Source of the DNA: a virus
DNA length: 31,280 nucleotides
Reading direction: 5' to 3' (one strand)
IMG/VR virus record: IMGVR_UViG_3300050166_000167
Span: 1-31,280 of that record
The first letter of the stretch is position 1, and each line of letters starts with the position of its first letter. This document shows positions 13,292 to 21,655 of this stretch, one piece after another. The notes beneath the pieces are model-generated. The model was not told the DNA's origin, did no database searches, and saw only the letters and a program-made list of their open reading frames with translations. Position numbers and translations under genes: made by a program.

Positions 13292-13972
13292 ATGACTTCT
13301 CAAGCCACACCCAACCCCATCTACCCGCTGCCCGCCACGGCACCGTCGGGCATGCCCATGCGGGCGATTGACCTGGTGGTGATCCACTGCACGGCCACGC
13401 CTTCGGGCAAACCCATTGCACGCGGCACACCGGGCCGGCCCGGCTACCTGAGCGCTGCAGCCGTGGTCAACGCTTGGCACGCAGCGCGTGGCTTTGCACG
13501 CACGCATGCGGCCAGCAAGGTCTACACGCCCGAGCTGCCCAGCATTGGCTACCACTGGGTCATTGACCTGGACGGCACCGTACAGCCGGGCCGCCACCCT
13601 TGCGAGGTGGGCGCACATGCATCGCAATTTAACCCGCGCAGTCTGGGCATCAGCCTGGTAGGCGGTGCCGAGCGTGTGGGGCAATACACCACACACCAAT
13701 GGGCTGCGCTGCGCGAACTGGTGCAGGCCATTGGTGTGGCCTACAACGTGCCGTTAGCCCCACCCACACGCCACTACCTGATGGCTGACGCCTACACCGA
13801 GCAAGACGGCATCTGTGGCCACCGCGACCTGAGCCCCGACAAAGATGGAGACGGCCTGGTCGAGCCATTTGAGTGGCTCAAGACCTGCCCCGGCTTTGAC
13901 GTGAGCCATTGGATCAAAAACGGCCTGGTGCCCGCACCAGAAAACGTGCTGCCAACGCCAGGAGCCGTGTGA
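13292..13972 (+). CDS. N-acetylmuramoyl-L-alanine amidase (endolysin)
   Basis: A 226-residue type-2 amidase that cuts the bond between muramic acid and the stem peptide. Family residues compared with T7 lysozyme: zinc ligands His32 (VVIHCTAT), His177 (GHRDL) and Cys199 (TCPGFD), plus Tyr87 (GYHWVID) and Lys197. Between His177 and Cys199 is DKDGDGLVEPFE, which fits the 12-residue EF-hand loop. No signal peptide or SAR helix is seen, so export must depend on the holin. It is the first gene after late promoter 1. The ATG lies at the foot of a hairpin without a Shine-Dalgarno. Confidence 0.92.
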   Translation: MTSQATPNPIYPLPATAPSGMPMRAIDLVVIHCTATPSGKPIARGTPGRPGYLSAAAVVNAWHAARGFARTHAASKVYTPELPSIGYHWVIDLDGTVQPGRHPCEVGAHASQFNPRSLGISLVGGAERVGQYTTHQWAALRELVQAIGVAYNVPLAPPTRHYLMADAYTEQDGICGHRDLSPDKDGDGLVEPFEWLKTCPGFDVSHWIKNGLVPAPENVLPTPGAV

Positions 13973-14361
13973 TGTGGTTGTTTGACACACGCCTCATGCC
14001 CGAAGCAGTGCCCGTGGTCACCGCACTGCCCCTGATCGACGTGCTGCCCCTGGCGGGCTGCGTCTTGACCCTGACTGTTGCCACCTTTTTGGTGTTGCAG
14101 GTGCTGGATGTGGTCTCCACCCTGGCGGCGCTGAACGCCGGGGCACAAGAGGCCAACCCCTTGGTGCGCTGCCTGCAGCGCCACTGTGGCCCTGTAGCGG
14201 GCTTGGTGCTGTGCAAGCTGCTCATGCTGGTGCTGCTGGCCTTGATGGTGCTTTGGCAGGGCTGGCCTAGCGTGTGGGTGTGGGCACTGCTGGATGCTGT
14301 TTACCTGATGGTGTTTGTCAACAACCTGCGCACCCTGGCTGCGCAAGAAGGATCGCTGTGA
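13972..14361 (+). CDS. Small multi-pass membrane protein (DUF5658-like)
   Basis: A 129-residue hydrophobic protein with three to four membrane helices. Between the first pair and the rest is LQVLDVVSTLAALNAGAQEANPL, like the D..ST...G..E.NP pattern of DUF5658 proteins. The start shares a base with the endolysin stop and the end overlaps the holin GTG, so it is part of the lysis cassette. It could be a second holin, antiholin or pinholin; the sequence does not decide. Confidence 0.65.
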   Translation: MWLFDTRLMPEAVPVVTALPLIDVLPLAGCVLTLTVATFLVLQVLDVVSTLAALNAGAQEANPLVRCLQRHCGPVAGLVLCKLLMLVLLALMVLWQGWPSVWVWALLDAVYLMVFVNNLRTLAAQEGSL

Positions 14362-14798
14362 ACTTGCTCGACCAACTCAACTCCGCAGTCAACCCCGCTG
14401 GCTTGGTGATGGAGGCCGCCAAGGGTCTGATCGCCCGCATCTGGCCCGACCCAGCCCAGCAGGCCGAGGCGCAGCGCAAGCTGGCCGAGCTGCAGCAGTC
14501 AGGCGAGCTGCGCGGCATGGAGCTGCAGCTCAGCGCCATATTGGCCGAGGCCAACAGCACCGACACCTGGACCAGCCGCGCACGGCCCACGTTTTTGTAT
14601 GTGATGTACGCCATCTTGCTGCTGCTCGTGATGGGTGCGATCGTGGGCATATGGTGGCCTGCTCAAGTTTTTCAGGCGGCTGACAACCTGGCCAAGTTAC
14701 TCAATGCCTTGCCCGAACAGCTGTGGTGGCTGTTTGGCACGGGCTACCTGGGCTACACCGGCGCGCGGACCTGGGAAAAAGCCAAGAGCAAGGCGTAG
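14358..14798 (+). CDS. Holin, 3TM gene-transfer-agent type
   Basis: A 146-residue protein starting at GTG, overlapping the previous stop (GTGA). An N-terminal helical region (KGLIARIWPDPAQQAEAQRK and the following AELQQSGELRG) leads to RARPTFLYVMYAILLLLVMG and a later segment LPEQLWWLFGTGYLGYTGAR. The Ala/Gln-rich start, RARP before the first helix and the WW/GYLGYTGAR end match the 3TM holin family described from gene transfer agents. It would form the membrane lesion that lets the amidase reach the wall. Confidence 0.85.
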   Translation: MNLLDQLNSAVNPAGLVMEAAKGLIARIWPDPAQQAEAQRKLAELQQSGELRGMELQLSAILAEANSTDTWTSRARPTFLYVMYAILLLLVMGAIVGIWWPAQVFQAADNLAKLLNALPEQLWWLFGTGYLGYTGARTWEKAKSKA

Positions 14799-14867
14799 CC
14801 ACGCAGTCCACCTGCGCACAAGCCAGACCACAGATCGATACCCCCCATCCAAAAAAAAAGGACGCCC

Positions 14868-16055
14868 ATGTCTGAAGCACATTTGAATATCAACCTCAAG
14901 CCCGTCGATGACGCCAACCCCGTGCCCGTCAAACTGATAGGCGGCACCAGCAGCAATGGTGGAGGAGGTGGCAGCGGCATCATCGGCGTGGATACCGAGG
15001 GCACCAAGTGGCTACTTGTTGCCAACACAAGCGCTACGCCCGCGACCATCACTTACTACAAAGTAAGCGACGGCACAGTCGGCACGCCGTCGGGTGGATT
15101 CACCCCCGACGCTGATCAAAATGGGCTGACCGATACGCAGCTCCGCGCATCAGCTGTGCCAGTGTCTGCGACATCACTCCCGCTGCCTGCTGGTGCAGCT
15201 ACAGATGCATCGCTTGGCACAGACGGCACCACACCCCCAACCATTGCTGGCACAGGCGTGCGTGGCTGGCTCCGCGGCATTTACGAAAAATTGACTGGGA
15301 CGTTGACCGTCACAGGCCCGCTGACCGATACGCAGCTTCGGGCATCAGCTGTGGTCGTGTCTGCGAACAACAATGTACTGCAATCAGTCAACAACACGTC
15401 GACTGCTCAATTGGCGGCTGCTGCCACCTTCACAGGCACTTGGGACAGCGGAGATGCGCTGCTGGCCGAATCTGCGCAGCTCATGGTGACGAGTGACCAG
15501 ACTGGTACCTTGTACATCGACCAGTCGCAAGATACGGCGGGCTCCGTCGGGGTACAGACCAAAAGCTACGCCATAACGGCGGGTGTTGCATTCAATACCG
15601 CCATCGGCGTCATTGGCAAAGCCCTTCGAGTTCGCTTCACCAACAATGGGTCAGCTGCGACGACCACGTTTGCGATCAGTACGATCTTCACGCCCATCAT
15701 GAGCGTCTTGCCTACAGCGCTCACGCAAAAAGGCAGTTTGCGCACCGCTAATCAAGAAAATGTGTCGGTGACGCTGACACAAAACGTCAAGTCCCTCACC
15801 GCAAGCACATCGACCGAACTGGTCGCGGCCAACTCAAGCCGCCAGTATTTGGCAATCCAGGTCATCGGCACCTCGGGCATCAACTTGAATATCGGCGCAG
15901 ACGCCACGGTCAACAGCGGCTGGGCAATTTCGCCGGCAAGCGCTACAGGCGGTCAGGGCGGGGCAATGACGTGGGATGCTGGCGTGGTCACGCAGCAACA
16001 GATCAAGGCCATCAGCGCCGCTGCGACGACGGTTGTTGTTTGGGAAGGAATTTAA
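14868..16055 (+). CDS. Repeat-bearing virion structural protein (head fibre/decoration-like)
   Basis: A 395-residue protein with a strong Shine-Dalgarno (AAAGGACG). It is Thr/Ser/Ala/Gly-rich with beta-strand composition and contains the unit LTDTQLRASA twice (about residues 87 and 152), encoded by a 47-base direct repeat. This unit occurs in many phage structural proteins. A Gly-rich stretch (SSNGGGGGSG) lies near the N-terminus. Placed with the esterase protein between lysis and packaging genes, it may form part of a surface fibre; this is inference. No enzymatic motif seen. Confidence 0.6.
   Translation: MSEAHLNINLKPVDDANPVPVKLIGGTSSNGGGGGSGIIGVDTEGTKWLLVANTSATPATITYYKVSDGTVGTPSGGFTPDADQNGLTDTQLRASAVPVSATSLPLPAGAATDASLGTDGTTPPTIAGTGVRGWLRGIYEKLTGTLTVTGPLTDTQLRASAVVVSANNNVLQSVNNTSTAQLAAAATFTGTWDSGDALLAESAQLMVTSDQTGTLYIDQSQDTAGSVGVQTKSYAITAGVAFNTAIGVIGKALRVRFTNNGSAATTTFAISTIFTPIMSVLPTALTQKGSLRTANQENVSVTLTQNVKSLTASTSTELVAANSSRQYLAIQVIGTSGINLNIGADATVNSGWAISPASATGGQGGAMTWDAGVVTQQQIKAISAAATTVVVWEGI
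15125..15171 (+). repeat. Direct repeat, unit 1 (47 bp)
   Basis: Begins GCTGACCGATACGCAGCT and recurs at 15320-15366 with a few substitutions. Both copies are in the same frame and encode LTDTQLRASAV. Confidence 0.8.
15320..15366 (+). repeat. Direct repeat, unit 2 (47 bp)
   Basis: Second copy of the repeat at 15125, 195 bases downstream, a multiple of three, so the duplication keeps the reading frame. Confidence 0.8.
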
Positions 16056-16057
16056 CC

Positions 16058-18790
16058 ATGGCTGCATCTCTGCCTCCAGTTGACCTGTCAAAGACAAAAA
16101 GTCTTGTGCCTGATTACTACTACGTCATTGTGGTGGCGGGGCAGTCAAACACTTGTTACGGTGAGGGCCAAGCCTTCCCCGACACCTATGACTCAGTGCA
16201 TCCACGAATCAAACAGCTCGCGCGGCGCACCAACACCAAGACATCAAGCACCACAGGCAATGTGGCATGCTCCTACAACGACATCATCCCCTTGGACTGG
16301 TGCCCGCACGGTGTTGAGGACATGGCCGCACGTGGGCACGCGGCCGCAATTGCAGCAGATGCTCGCCAATATGGCTGCGTGAGCTTTGCGCAAAGTCTGG
16401 CCAAACGCTTGCTGCCATCGCTACCCGATAACGCGGGAATTTTGATTGTGTCCACCACACGGGGCGGGTCTGCGTTTACGCAAGGGACTGACCAGGCATA
16501 TAGCGCAACCACAGGTGCGCCTGCATCATCGACCCGATGGGGTATCACTGGAGGCTTGGCTTCCAACGGCGGAAAAACAGCGCTCTACCTCGACATGCGT
16601 GACCGCACCAAGGCGGCACTGAACAAAAACCCACAAAACATTTTGTTGGCGGTGGTTTGGATGCAGGGCGAGTTTGACCAAACGGGCACACCAGGCAATC
16701 ACAAGTCGATGTTTGAGGCGCAGGTCAACGATTTCCGAACCGAGCTCAACAACACAAACCGCGCCCAGTGTTTGGGGCTTGACGCTGCTAAGGTGCCATG
16801 GATTTGCGGGGACACCACCATTTATTTTCAAAGCAGCGTCGCCAACTTCACGCAGGTGTACGAGGGAACGTACCTCAACACCACTTTGAGCAATGTGTAC
16901 TACACCCGTGTGGGTAAGGACGAACTGGGCAACTGGACTGCCACAAACGCCGTTGCAGATGACCCCGATGTTGTCGTCGGTGTGCCTGCGACGCTGGCGA
17001 ATATCACCAGCTCTTTGGTCGGCGCAACGCTTGGCGGCGCCAACTTGGCGTCAGGGGGCGCAACGGTATCGAGCTGGACAGTAGGCGCAACAGAGACAAC
17101 AGCTTGGCTACTTTTGGTTGATGCAGGCTTTACCAAGGGCGTCAAAGTCGCATTTAGCACAGACAACTCAGGGCAATTGCTGGTGCGCGCAACCGATGCA
17201 GCCTACGCAACGGGGTCTGTGATTGCAACATGGGATGCCGCAACAAAAACCACGGGCACTGTGGTTACCACGGATGCGGGGGCAGGGTACGGCGTAAAGA
17301 CGCTGACCATCAACGGTACAGTCGTCAATCCTGCTGGCTACGTGACCGCCACCGCCACCACGGCGGTAGCCAACGTCTCTACGTCAAAGGCTTACTACGG
17401 GTCAGCCAGCCGCACCTCCTCGGACTGGATCAGCAGCACACGCAACAGCCACTTCTCGAGCTGGGCGCATCGCACGATCATCGCGGAAAGATTTTCTGCG
17501 GCCATCACTCAAACAGCGGGTCGCTTGCTGCCTGGCATTACCTCGCCAAAGGCGGGTGGTGCGCCGAGCAGTTATGTGCAGGGCGTGAGCCTGTCTGGCT
17601 CCAACATTGTGGTGAGCACACGCAACGACATCACGGGGGGCACGGCGACTGCAAATATCCCCATCCCAGCCACTTCGGTGGTGAATTACGCACCGTCTAT
17701 CCTGACCGTGGGCTACAACAGCCGCCGTGGTGATGGCACGATGAAGGCGCAGGGCTTTACGGGCTCGCTGGAGTTTGCCGCCAACACGGCTGCCATTGCA
17801 GGGGCTACGGTCATCGATGGAGCCGCCGCAAATAATCTGTACACGCTGACGAATGCAATCACGCATCCCGATGGTCAAGGGGGGTACACCTACAGGCACA
17901 TGGTCACCACGGTTGGCAATGGTGAGTGGTACAAGACCAATGCGGGTGTGAACATTGCCGACCTTGCCAAGCTCATCACGTTTGGTGGTTCTGCGCAAGT
18001 CCGCGCCAAAATCACCGACGCGTATGTGGCGCAGTTCATGGCGGCACTGATTGCCATCGTGCATGACGGCAACACCTTGCTACCAGTAGGTAGCCTCACT
18101 GGTGTGCAGGGCACGGGCAACAACAAGCTGGCGTTTTTGGGACACTTCATTCAAGCCAAGCAGAATGGCGCTGTGAACAGTATTTACCTCTCCGCATGGC
18201 AAAACGGCGGTAACGTTGATCTGGTCAATATCCCGTTTGACAACAATTACCATGACTACAAACTGGCGTTTGCGGGCGGGGGCACACCGTCTATCACCCC
18301 GTCGATCGATAGCGTGGTGGGTACCGCACGGGCGCTGCACTATACCGGTGCAGCCAATGCGGCATATGCCACGGTGGCCGCAGCAGACACGACCACCAAG
18401 CTGGCTATAACAGACATTACGGGGAGTAGCTTGTCGCTGGGGTTTAACTTGGACACGCTCCAGTTCGTTATCTACCAAGACAACGGCAACATTGCGCTGT
18501 CGGGCATTGACGCAAATCACTCTGTCACACTGCAAAAGTACGCCCGCAGCCACACCATCACCATCCCCGATTTTGCGATCAGCCCGGGCAAGTCGATTGA
18601 GATCACGGCAGAAAACACCGGCAATGTGGTGGTGCAAGGGGCCAATAGCAATGTGCTGATTCAGCCGCTGGGCGGATCAATACCATTACCTTCTGCGGTG
18701 ACGATTGTCCGCGCAAGTGCAGATGCCCGCGCCACGTACAAGTTCACGCAGATCAGCGCCGACGGCAAGACGTGGGTGAGGACGGCGTGA
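16058..18790 (+). CDS. Large SGNH/sialate-O-acetylesterase-like fibre protein
   Basis: A 910-residue protein from ATG 16058 with GGAAGGA upstream; an in-frame start inside the previous gene is rejected. Residues 20-210 carry SGNH-esterase blocks: VVAGQSNTCYGEG with nucleophile Ser30, and VVWMQGEFDQTG at 200-210, as in carbohydrate acetylesterases (SASA/CE6-like). A possible final block, NSHFSSWAHRTIIAERFSAAI, puts the His at 465, so about 170 residues of beta-rich sequence seem to be inserted (about 285-455). The Asp usually three before that His is absent. The last 430 residues are beta-rich, with a jelly-roll-like flavour, ending YKFTQISADGKTWVRT. Likely an enzyme acting on acetylated cell-surface sugars during adsorption. 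Confidence 0.75.
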   Translation: MAASLPPVDLSKTKSLVPDYYYVIVVAGQSNTCYGEGQAFPDTYDSVHPRIKQLARRTNTKTSSTTGNVACSYNDIIPLDWCPHGVEDMAARGHAAAIAADARQYGCVSFAQSLAKRLLPSLPDNAGILIVSTTRGGSAFTQGTDQAYSATTGAPASSTRWGITGGLASNGGKTALYLDMRDRTKAALNKNPQNILLAVVWMQGEFDQTGTPGNHKSMFEAQVNDFRTELNNTNRAQCLGLDAAKVPWICGDTTIYFQSSVANFTQVYEGTYLNTTLSNVYYTRVGKDELGNWTATNAVADDPDVVVGVPATLANITSSLVGATLGGANLASGGATVSSWTVGATETTAWLLLVDAGFTKGVKVAFSTDNSGQLLVRATDAAYATGSVIATWDAATKTTGTVVTTDAGAGYGVKTLTINGTVVNPAGYVTATATTAVANVSTSKAYYGSASRTSSDWISSTRNSHFSSWAHRTIIAERFSAAITQTAGRLLPGITSPKAGGAPSSYVQGVSLSGSNIVVSTRNDITGGTATANIPIPATSVVNYAPSILTVGYNSRRGDGTMKAQGFTGSLEFAANTAAIAGATVIDGAAANNLYTLTNAITHPDGQGGYTYRHMVTTVGNGEWYKTNAGVNIADLAKLITFGGSAQVRAKITDAYVAQFMAALIAIVHDGNTLLPVGSLTGVQGTGNNKLAFLGHFIQAKQNGAVNSIYLSAWQNGGNVDLVNIPFDNNYHDYKLAFAGGGTPSITPSIDSVVGTARALHYTGAANAAYATVAAADTTTKLAITDITGSSLSLGFNLDTLQFVIYQDNGNIALSGIDANHSVTLQKYARSHTITIPDFAISPGKSIEITAENTGNVVVQGANSNVLIQPLGGSIPLPSAVTIVRASADARATYKFTQISADGKTWVRTA

Positions 18791-19065
18791 TGGAACTTGA
18801 TCCTAAATTTTGGCTCGATCTGGTGCAGTGGGTCTTTATGGGCGGCCTGGCTGTGCTCATGTGGGCGCGCAAGCCGGGCGAAGATGCCACCCGCGAGTTA
18901 CGCGAAGTTCTTGCCGAGATGGGCAAAGTGCAAATTGAAATGGCCCGCGTTCAAGAGCGCCTGGCTCAGCACGAGAACCGCATCTTGAACGGCATGGAGC
19001 TGCAAGAGCGGCGCATAGGCCGACTGGAAGATTTTTTTATGGACCACTTCAAAGACCGGAGCTAA
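18790..19065 (+). CDS. DUF2730 protein (Mu gp25-like)
   Basis: A 91-residue protein with one N-terminal hydrophobic helix (WLDLVQWVFMGGLAVLMWAR) and then a long coiled coil (EMGKVQIEMARVQERLAQHE and on). This matches DUF2730/Mu gp25, found at the start of the Mu head-packaging block. Its ATG shares a base with the TGA of the esterase gene. The function in Mu is not established; a membrane-linked accessory role is possible. Confidence 0.8.
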   Translation: MELDPKFWLDLVQWVFMGGLAVLMWARKPGEDATRELREVLAEMGKVQIEMARVQERLAQHENRILNGMELQERRIGRLEDFFMDHFKDRS

Positions 19066-19068
19066 AAA

Positions 19069-19383
19069 ATGGCCGACTTTTCGAAATTCGTCACCGCCCG
19101 GCGTCGTGGCTGCATCATGGGTGCCATGCTGGAGGCGCACCACGCCGCCCACGGCCAGACCGTTGCGCCAAGTGTGCTGCACCAGTACCTGCTCAGCATT
19201 GGCTTTAAGCCCACCTTGGTTGAGGTGGCCAAAGACACCGAATTTTTGGCAGGCAAAGGCCTGCTGGCCGTCAACCGCATTGACGGATATTTGTTTGTAG
19301 CCATCACCCAAGACGGCATTGAGTGCGCCAACCGGCGCAGCACCATTGCCGGGGTTGACACGGCCGAGACCGGTGGGGTCTAA
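19069..19383 (+). CDS. Mu gp26-like winged-helix protein (VpaChn25_0724 family)
   Basis: A 104-residue protein. The start RRRGCIMGAMLEAHHAA, the central QYLLSIGFKPTLVEVAKDTEFL and the end GLLAVNRIDGYLFVAITQDGIE follow the family pattern of a small winged helix; the position between gp25 and gp27 agrees. The function is not characterised. It may take part in packaging with the small terminase. Confidence 0.78.
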   Translation: MADFSKFVTARRRGCIMGAMLEAHHAAHGQTVAPSVLHQYLLSIGFKPTLVEVAKDTEFLAGKGLLAVNRIDGYLFVAITQDGIECANRRSTIAGVDTAETGGV

Positions 19384-19386
19384 GCC

Positions 19387-19956
19387 ATGCCACCTGTCAG
19401 CAAAATTGCCAAACTGCCTGAGCACGTGCGCAAGTGGCTGCATGCAGCCATTGTGGACAGGGCCTATGGTGACACCGCAGGCATCACGGCCAGCCTCAAC
19501 GCCATGCTCAAAGACGCAGGTGTCGACGACACGGTAGGCACCACCACCGTCAATAAAGAGGCCCAGCGCCTGCGCCAGGCCCAAGAGGCCCTGCGCACCA
19601 GCGTAGAGGCCGCCCGCATGCTGCAGCAAGACATGGGCAGTGGCGATGCCCTGGGCGGCGCTGCCATGGACATGGTCCAAAGCGAGGTGTTTCAAATCTC
19701 GCGCCGCTTGCAAGAGGCGCAAGGCATGGACGATGGCGAACGCATTGCCCTCATCAAAGACCTGAGCCTGGCCGCCAGCCGCGTGAGCCGCGCCCGCGTC
19801 AACCAAGACCGCTGGGCTACAGAGGTGCGTAGCCGAGCCGAGGCCGCAGCCAAACAAGTGCAAGACATGGCAGCCAAAGGTGGCGTGAGCGAGCGCACTG
19901 CCCAGCGCATGTATAACCTCATCATGGGCATTGCCGAGCCCAAGGCGGGTGCATGA
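19387..19956 (+). CDS. Small terminase subunit (DUF3486, Mu gp27-like)
   Basis: A 189-residue helical protein. PVSKIAKLPEHVRKWLHAAI followed by TAGITASLNAMLKDAG is the DUF3486 start, and the rest is helical and coiled. In Mu the equivalent gp27 is regarded as the small terminase that recognises the phage end and loads the motor. It overlaps the large terminase by four bases (ATGA). Confidence 0.85.
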   Translation: MPPVSKIAKLPEHVRKWLHAAIVDRAYGDTAGITASLNAMLKDAGVDDTVGTTTVNKEAQRLRQAQEALRTSVEAARMLQQDMGSGDALGGAAMDMVQSEVFQISRRLQEAQGMDDGERIALIKDLSLAASRVSRARVNQDRWATEVRSRAEAAAKQVQDMAAKGGVSERTAQRMYNLIMGIAEPKAGA

Positions 19957-21527
19957 TGGGTGAGCACATGCAGGCGCTGCTGCTGCCCTACCAAGCCGCC
20001 TGGGTGGCCGACACGGCTCAAATCAAAATCGCCGAAAAAGGCCGACGCACCGGCCTGACCTTTGCCGAGGCCGCTGACGACGTGCTGATTGCCACCCGCG
20101 CCGGGGGCGAGAACGTCTACTACATCAGCGGCAACTACGACATGGCGCGCGAGTACATTGATGCCGTGGCCCTGTGGGCCAAAGCCCTTGACGTGCTGGC
20201 CAGCGACGTGGGCGAAGGCATTTGGGGGGATGGAGAAAAAGCCGACCGCAACATCAAGACCTTTGAGGTCACATTCCCGCAAAGTGGCCACCGCATCACG
20301 GCCCTCAGCTCACGCCCCACCAACTTGCGCGGCAAGCAAGGCACCGTCGTGATCGATGAGGCCGCGTTTGCGCCGGACCTGGCGCAACTGCTCAAAGCCG
20401 CGCTGGCCATGACGGTGCGGGGCAGCCGCATCCGTATCATCAGCACCCACAACGGCGTGGACAACCCTTTTGCCGAGCTGATTGCCGACGCCCGCGCTGG
20501 CAAGCGCGGCAGCTACGGCCCAGGGCAAGACATCAACGTCCACCACATCCCCTTTAGCCTGGCCGTGCAGCAAGGCATGTACAAGCAAATTTGCGCCCGT
20601 GCCCAAAAGCCCTGGTCGCAAGTCGATGAAGACGACTGGGTGGCCAAAGCCAAAGCCATGTACAGCCAAGACGCCGATGAGGAGCTAGAGGCCATCCCCG
20701 CGCAAAGCGGCGGCAACTACCTACCGCTGGCCATGATCTTGCAGCGCATGTCTGTCGCTACGCCCATCGTGCGTGGCCGGTGGGATGTACCCTTTGCCTT
20801 GCTTGATGAGTCTGTGCGCCGCCTAGCCGTCAAGGGCTGGATCAGCGAGACGCTGGACCCGCTGCTGGCAAAGCTCAACCCACTGCACCGGCACCGCTTT
20901 GGCTGGGACTTTGCACGCGTGGCCGACTTGTCGGTGCTGACCATCACTGCGCAAGACAGCGCCCTGATTCGCCGCGTGGTGTTGGTGGTCGAGTTGGCCA
21001 ACTGCCCCTTCAGCAGCCAAGAGCAAACCCTCTGGCACATCATTGACCGCCTGCCACGCTTTGCCGGTGGCGCGATGGATGCGGGCGGCAATGGTGCGCA
21101 CATTGCAGAGACCACCGCACAGCGCTACGGCGTACAGCTGGTGCACCAGGTCAAGCTCAGCCAAAGCTGGTATGTCGAGCACATGCCCAAGCTCAAGGCT
21201 GCATTTGAAGATGGCACTTTGCAAGACATTCCGCGAGATGAAGCCCTGCAAAGCGACCTGCGGGCCATCAAGGTCATCAAAGGCATCCCCCAAGTCGTCA
21301 ACCGCGTGCAGACCAAAGACGCCGACGGCGTCAAAGTGCAGCGGCATGGTGACTACGCCATCGCCCAAGTCATGGAGTGCTACATCGCCCATGCCGAGGT
21401 CGGAGAAGTGGCCTGGCAGTCCGTGCCCGGCAAGCTGGGCAGCGCACCTCCGGTAGGGTCTGCAGCCGCATTTTTTGGGCGGCAGGCCGACCAAGACGCC
21501 TATGCGGGCAGCATGGACGGCTGGTGA
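19953..21527 (+). CDS. terL: Terminase large subunit (Mu gp28-like)
   Basis: A 524-residue packaging motor. The ATPase half has a degenerate Walker A region (IAEKGRRTGLTFAEA, about residues 26-40) and Walker B TVVIDEAAF (about 130-138), followed by RIRIISTHNG as a coupling motif. The nuclease half has FGWDFARVADLSVL with its Asp near residue 317, and AGGAMDAGGNGAHI as a second acidic site. The GRRTG form of Walker A is usual for Mu-type terminases. The ATG overlaps the gp27 stop; a second ATG follows immediately. Confidence 0.92.
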   Translation: MMGEHMQALLLPYQAAWVADTAQIKIAEKGRRTGLTFAEAADDVLIATRAGGENVYYISGNYDMAREYIDAVALWAKALDVLASDVGEGIWGDGEKADRNIKTFEVTFPQSGHRITALSSRPTNLRGKQGTVVIDEAAFAPDLAQLLKAALAMTVRGSRIRIISTHNGVDNPFAELIADARAGKRGSYGPGQDINVHHIPFSLAVQQGMYKQICARAQKPWSQVDEDDWVAKAKAMYSQDADEELEAIPAQSGGNYLPLAMILQRMSVATPIVRGRWDVPFALLDESVRRLAVKGWISETLDPLLAKLNPLHRHRFGWDFARVADLSVLTITAQDSALIRRVVLVVELANCPFSSQEQTLWHIIDRLPRFAGGAMDAGGNGAHIAETTAQRYGVQLVHQVKLSQSWYVEHMPKLKAAFEDGTLQDIPRDEALQSDLRAIKVIKGIPQVVNRVQTKDADGVKVQRHGDYAIAQVMECYIAHAEVGEVAWQSVPGKLGSAPPVGSAAAFFGRQADQDAYAGSMDGW

Positions 21528-21655
21528 TGCAGCGCAAAGCCATCCTGGACGCGCTCACGCTCACAAACGCATCCAGCCCCATGGCATTGCATACCCAACA
21601 CAAATAAAGCGCTTTAAAGCCCGATTTTCAAACACTGTCTTTTTTGGAGTAACCC

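Noticed and set aside
15971-16057. Upstream start for the esterase protein
   Set aside because: Would lie inside the previous structural gene. The ATG at 16058 has GGAAGGA in front.
21527-21607. 26-codon ORF between terminase and portal
   Set aside because: Its ATG overlaps the terminase stop, but it is very short, with no domain and no independent support; left as unassigned intergenic sequence.
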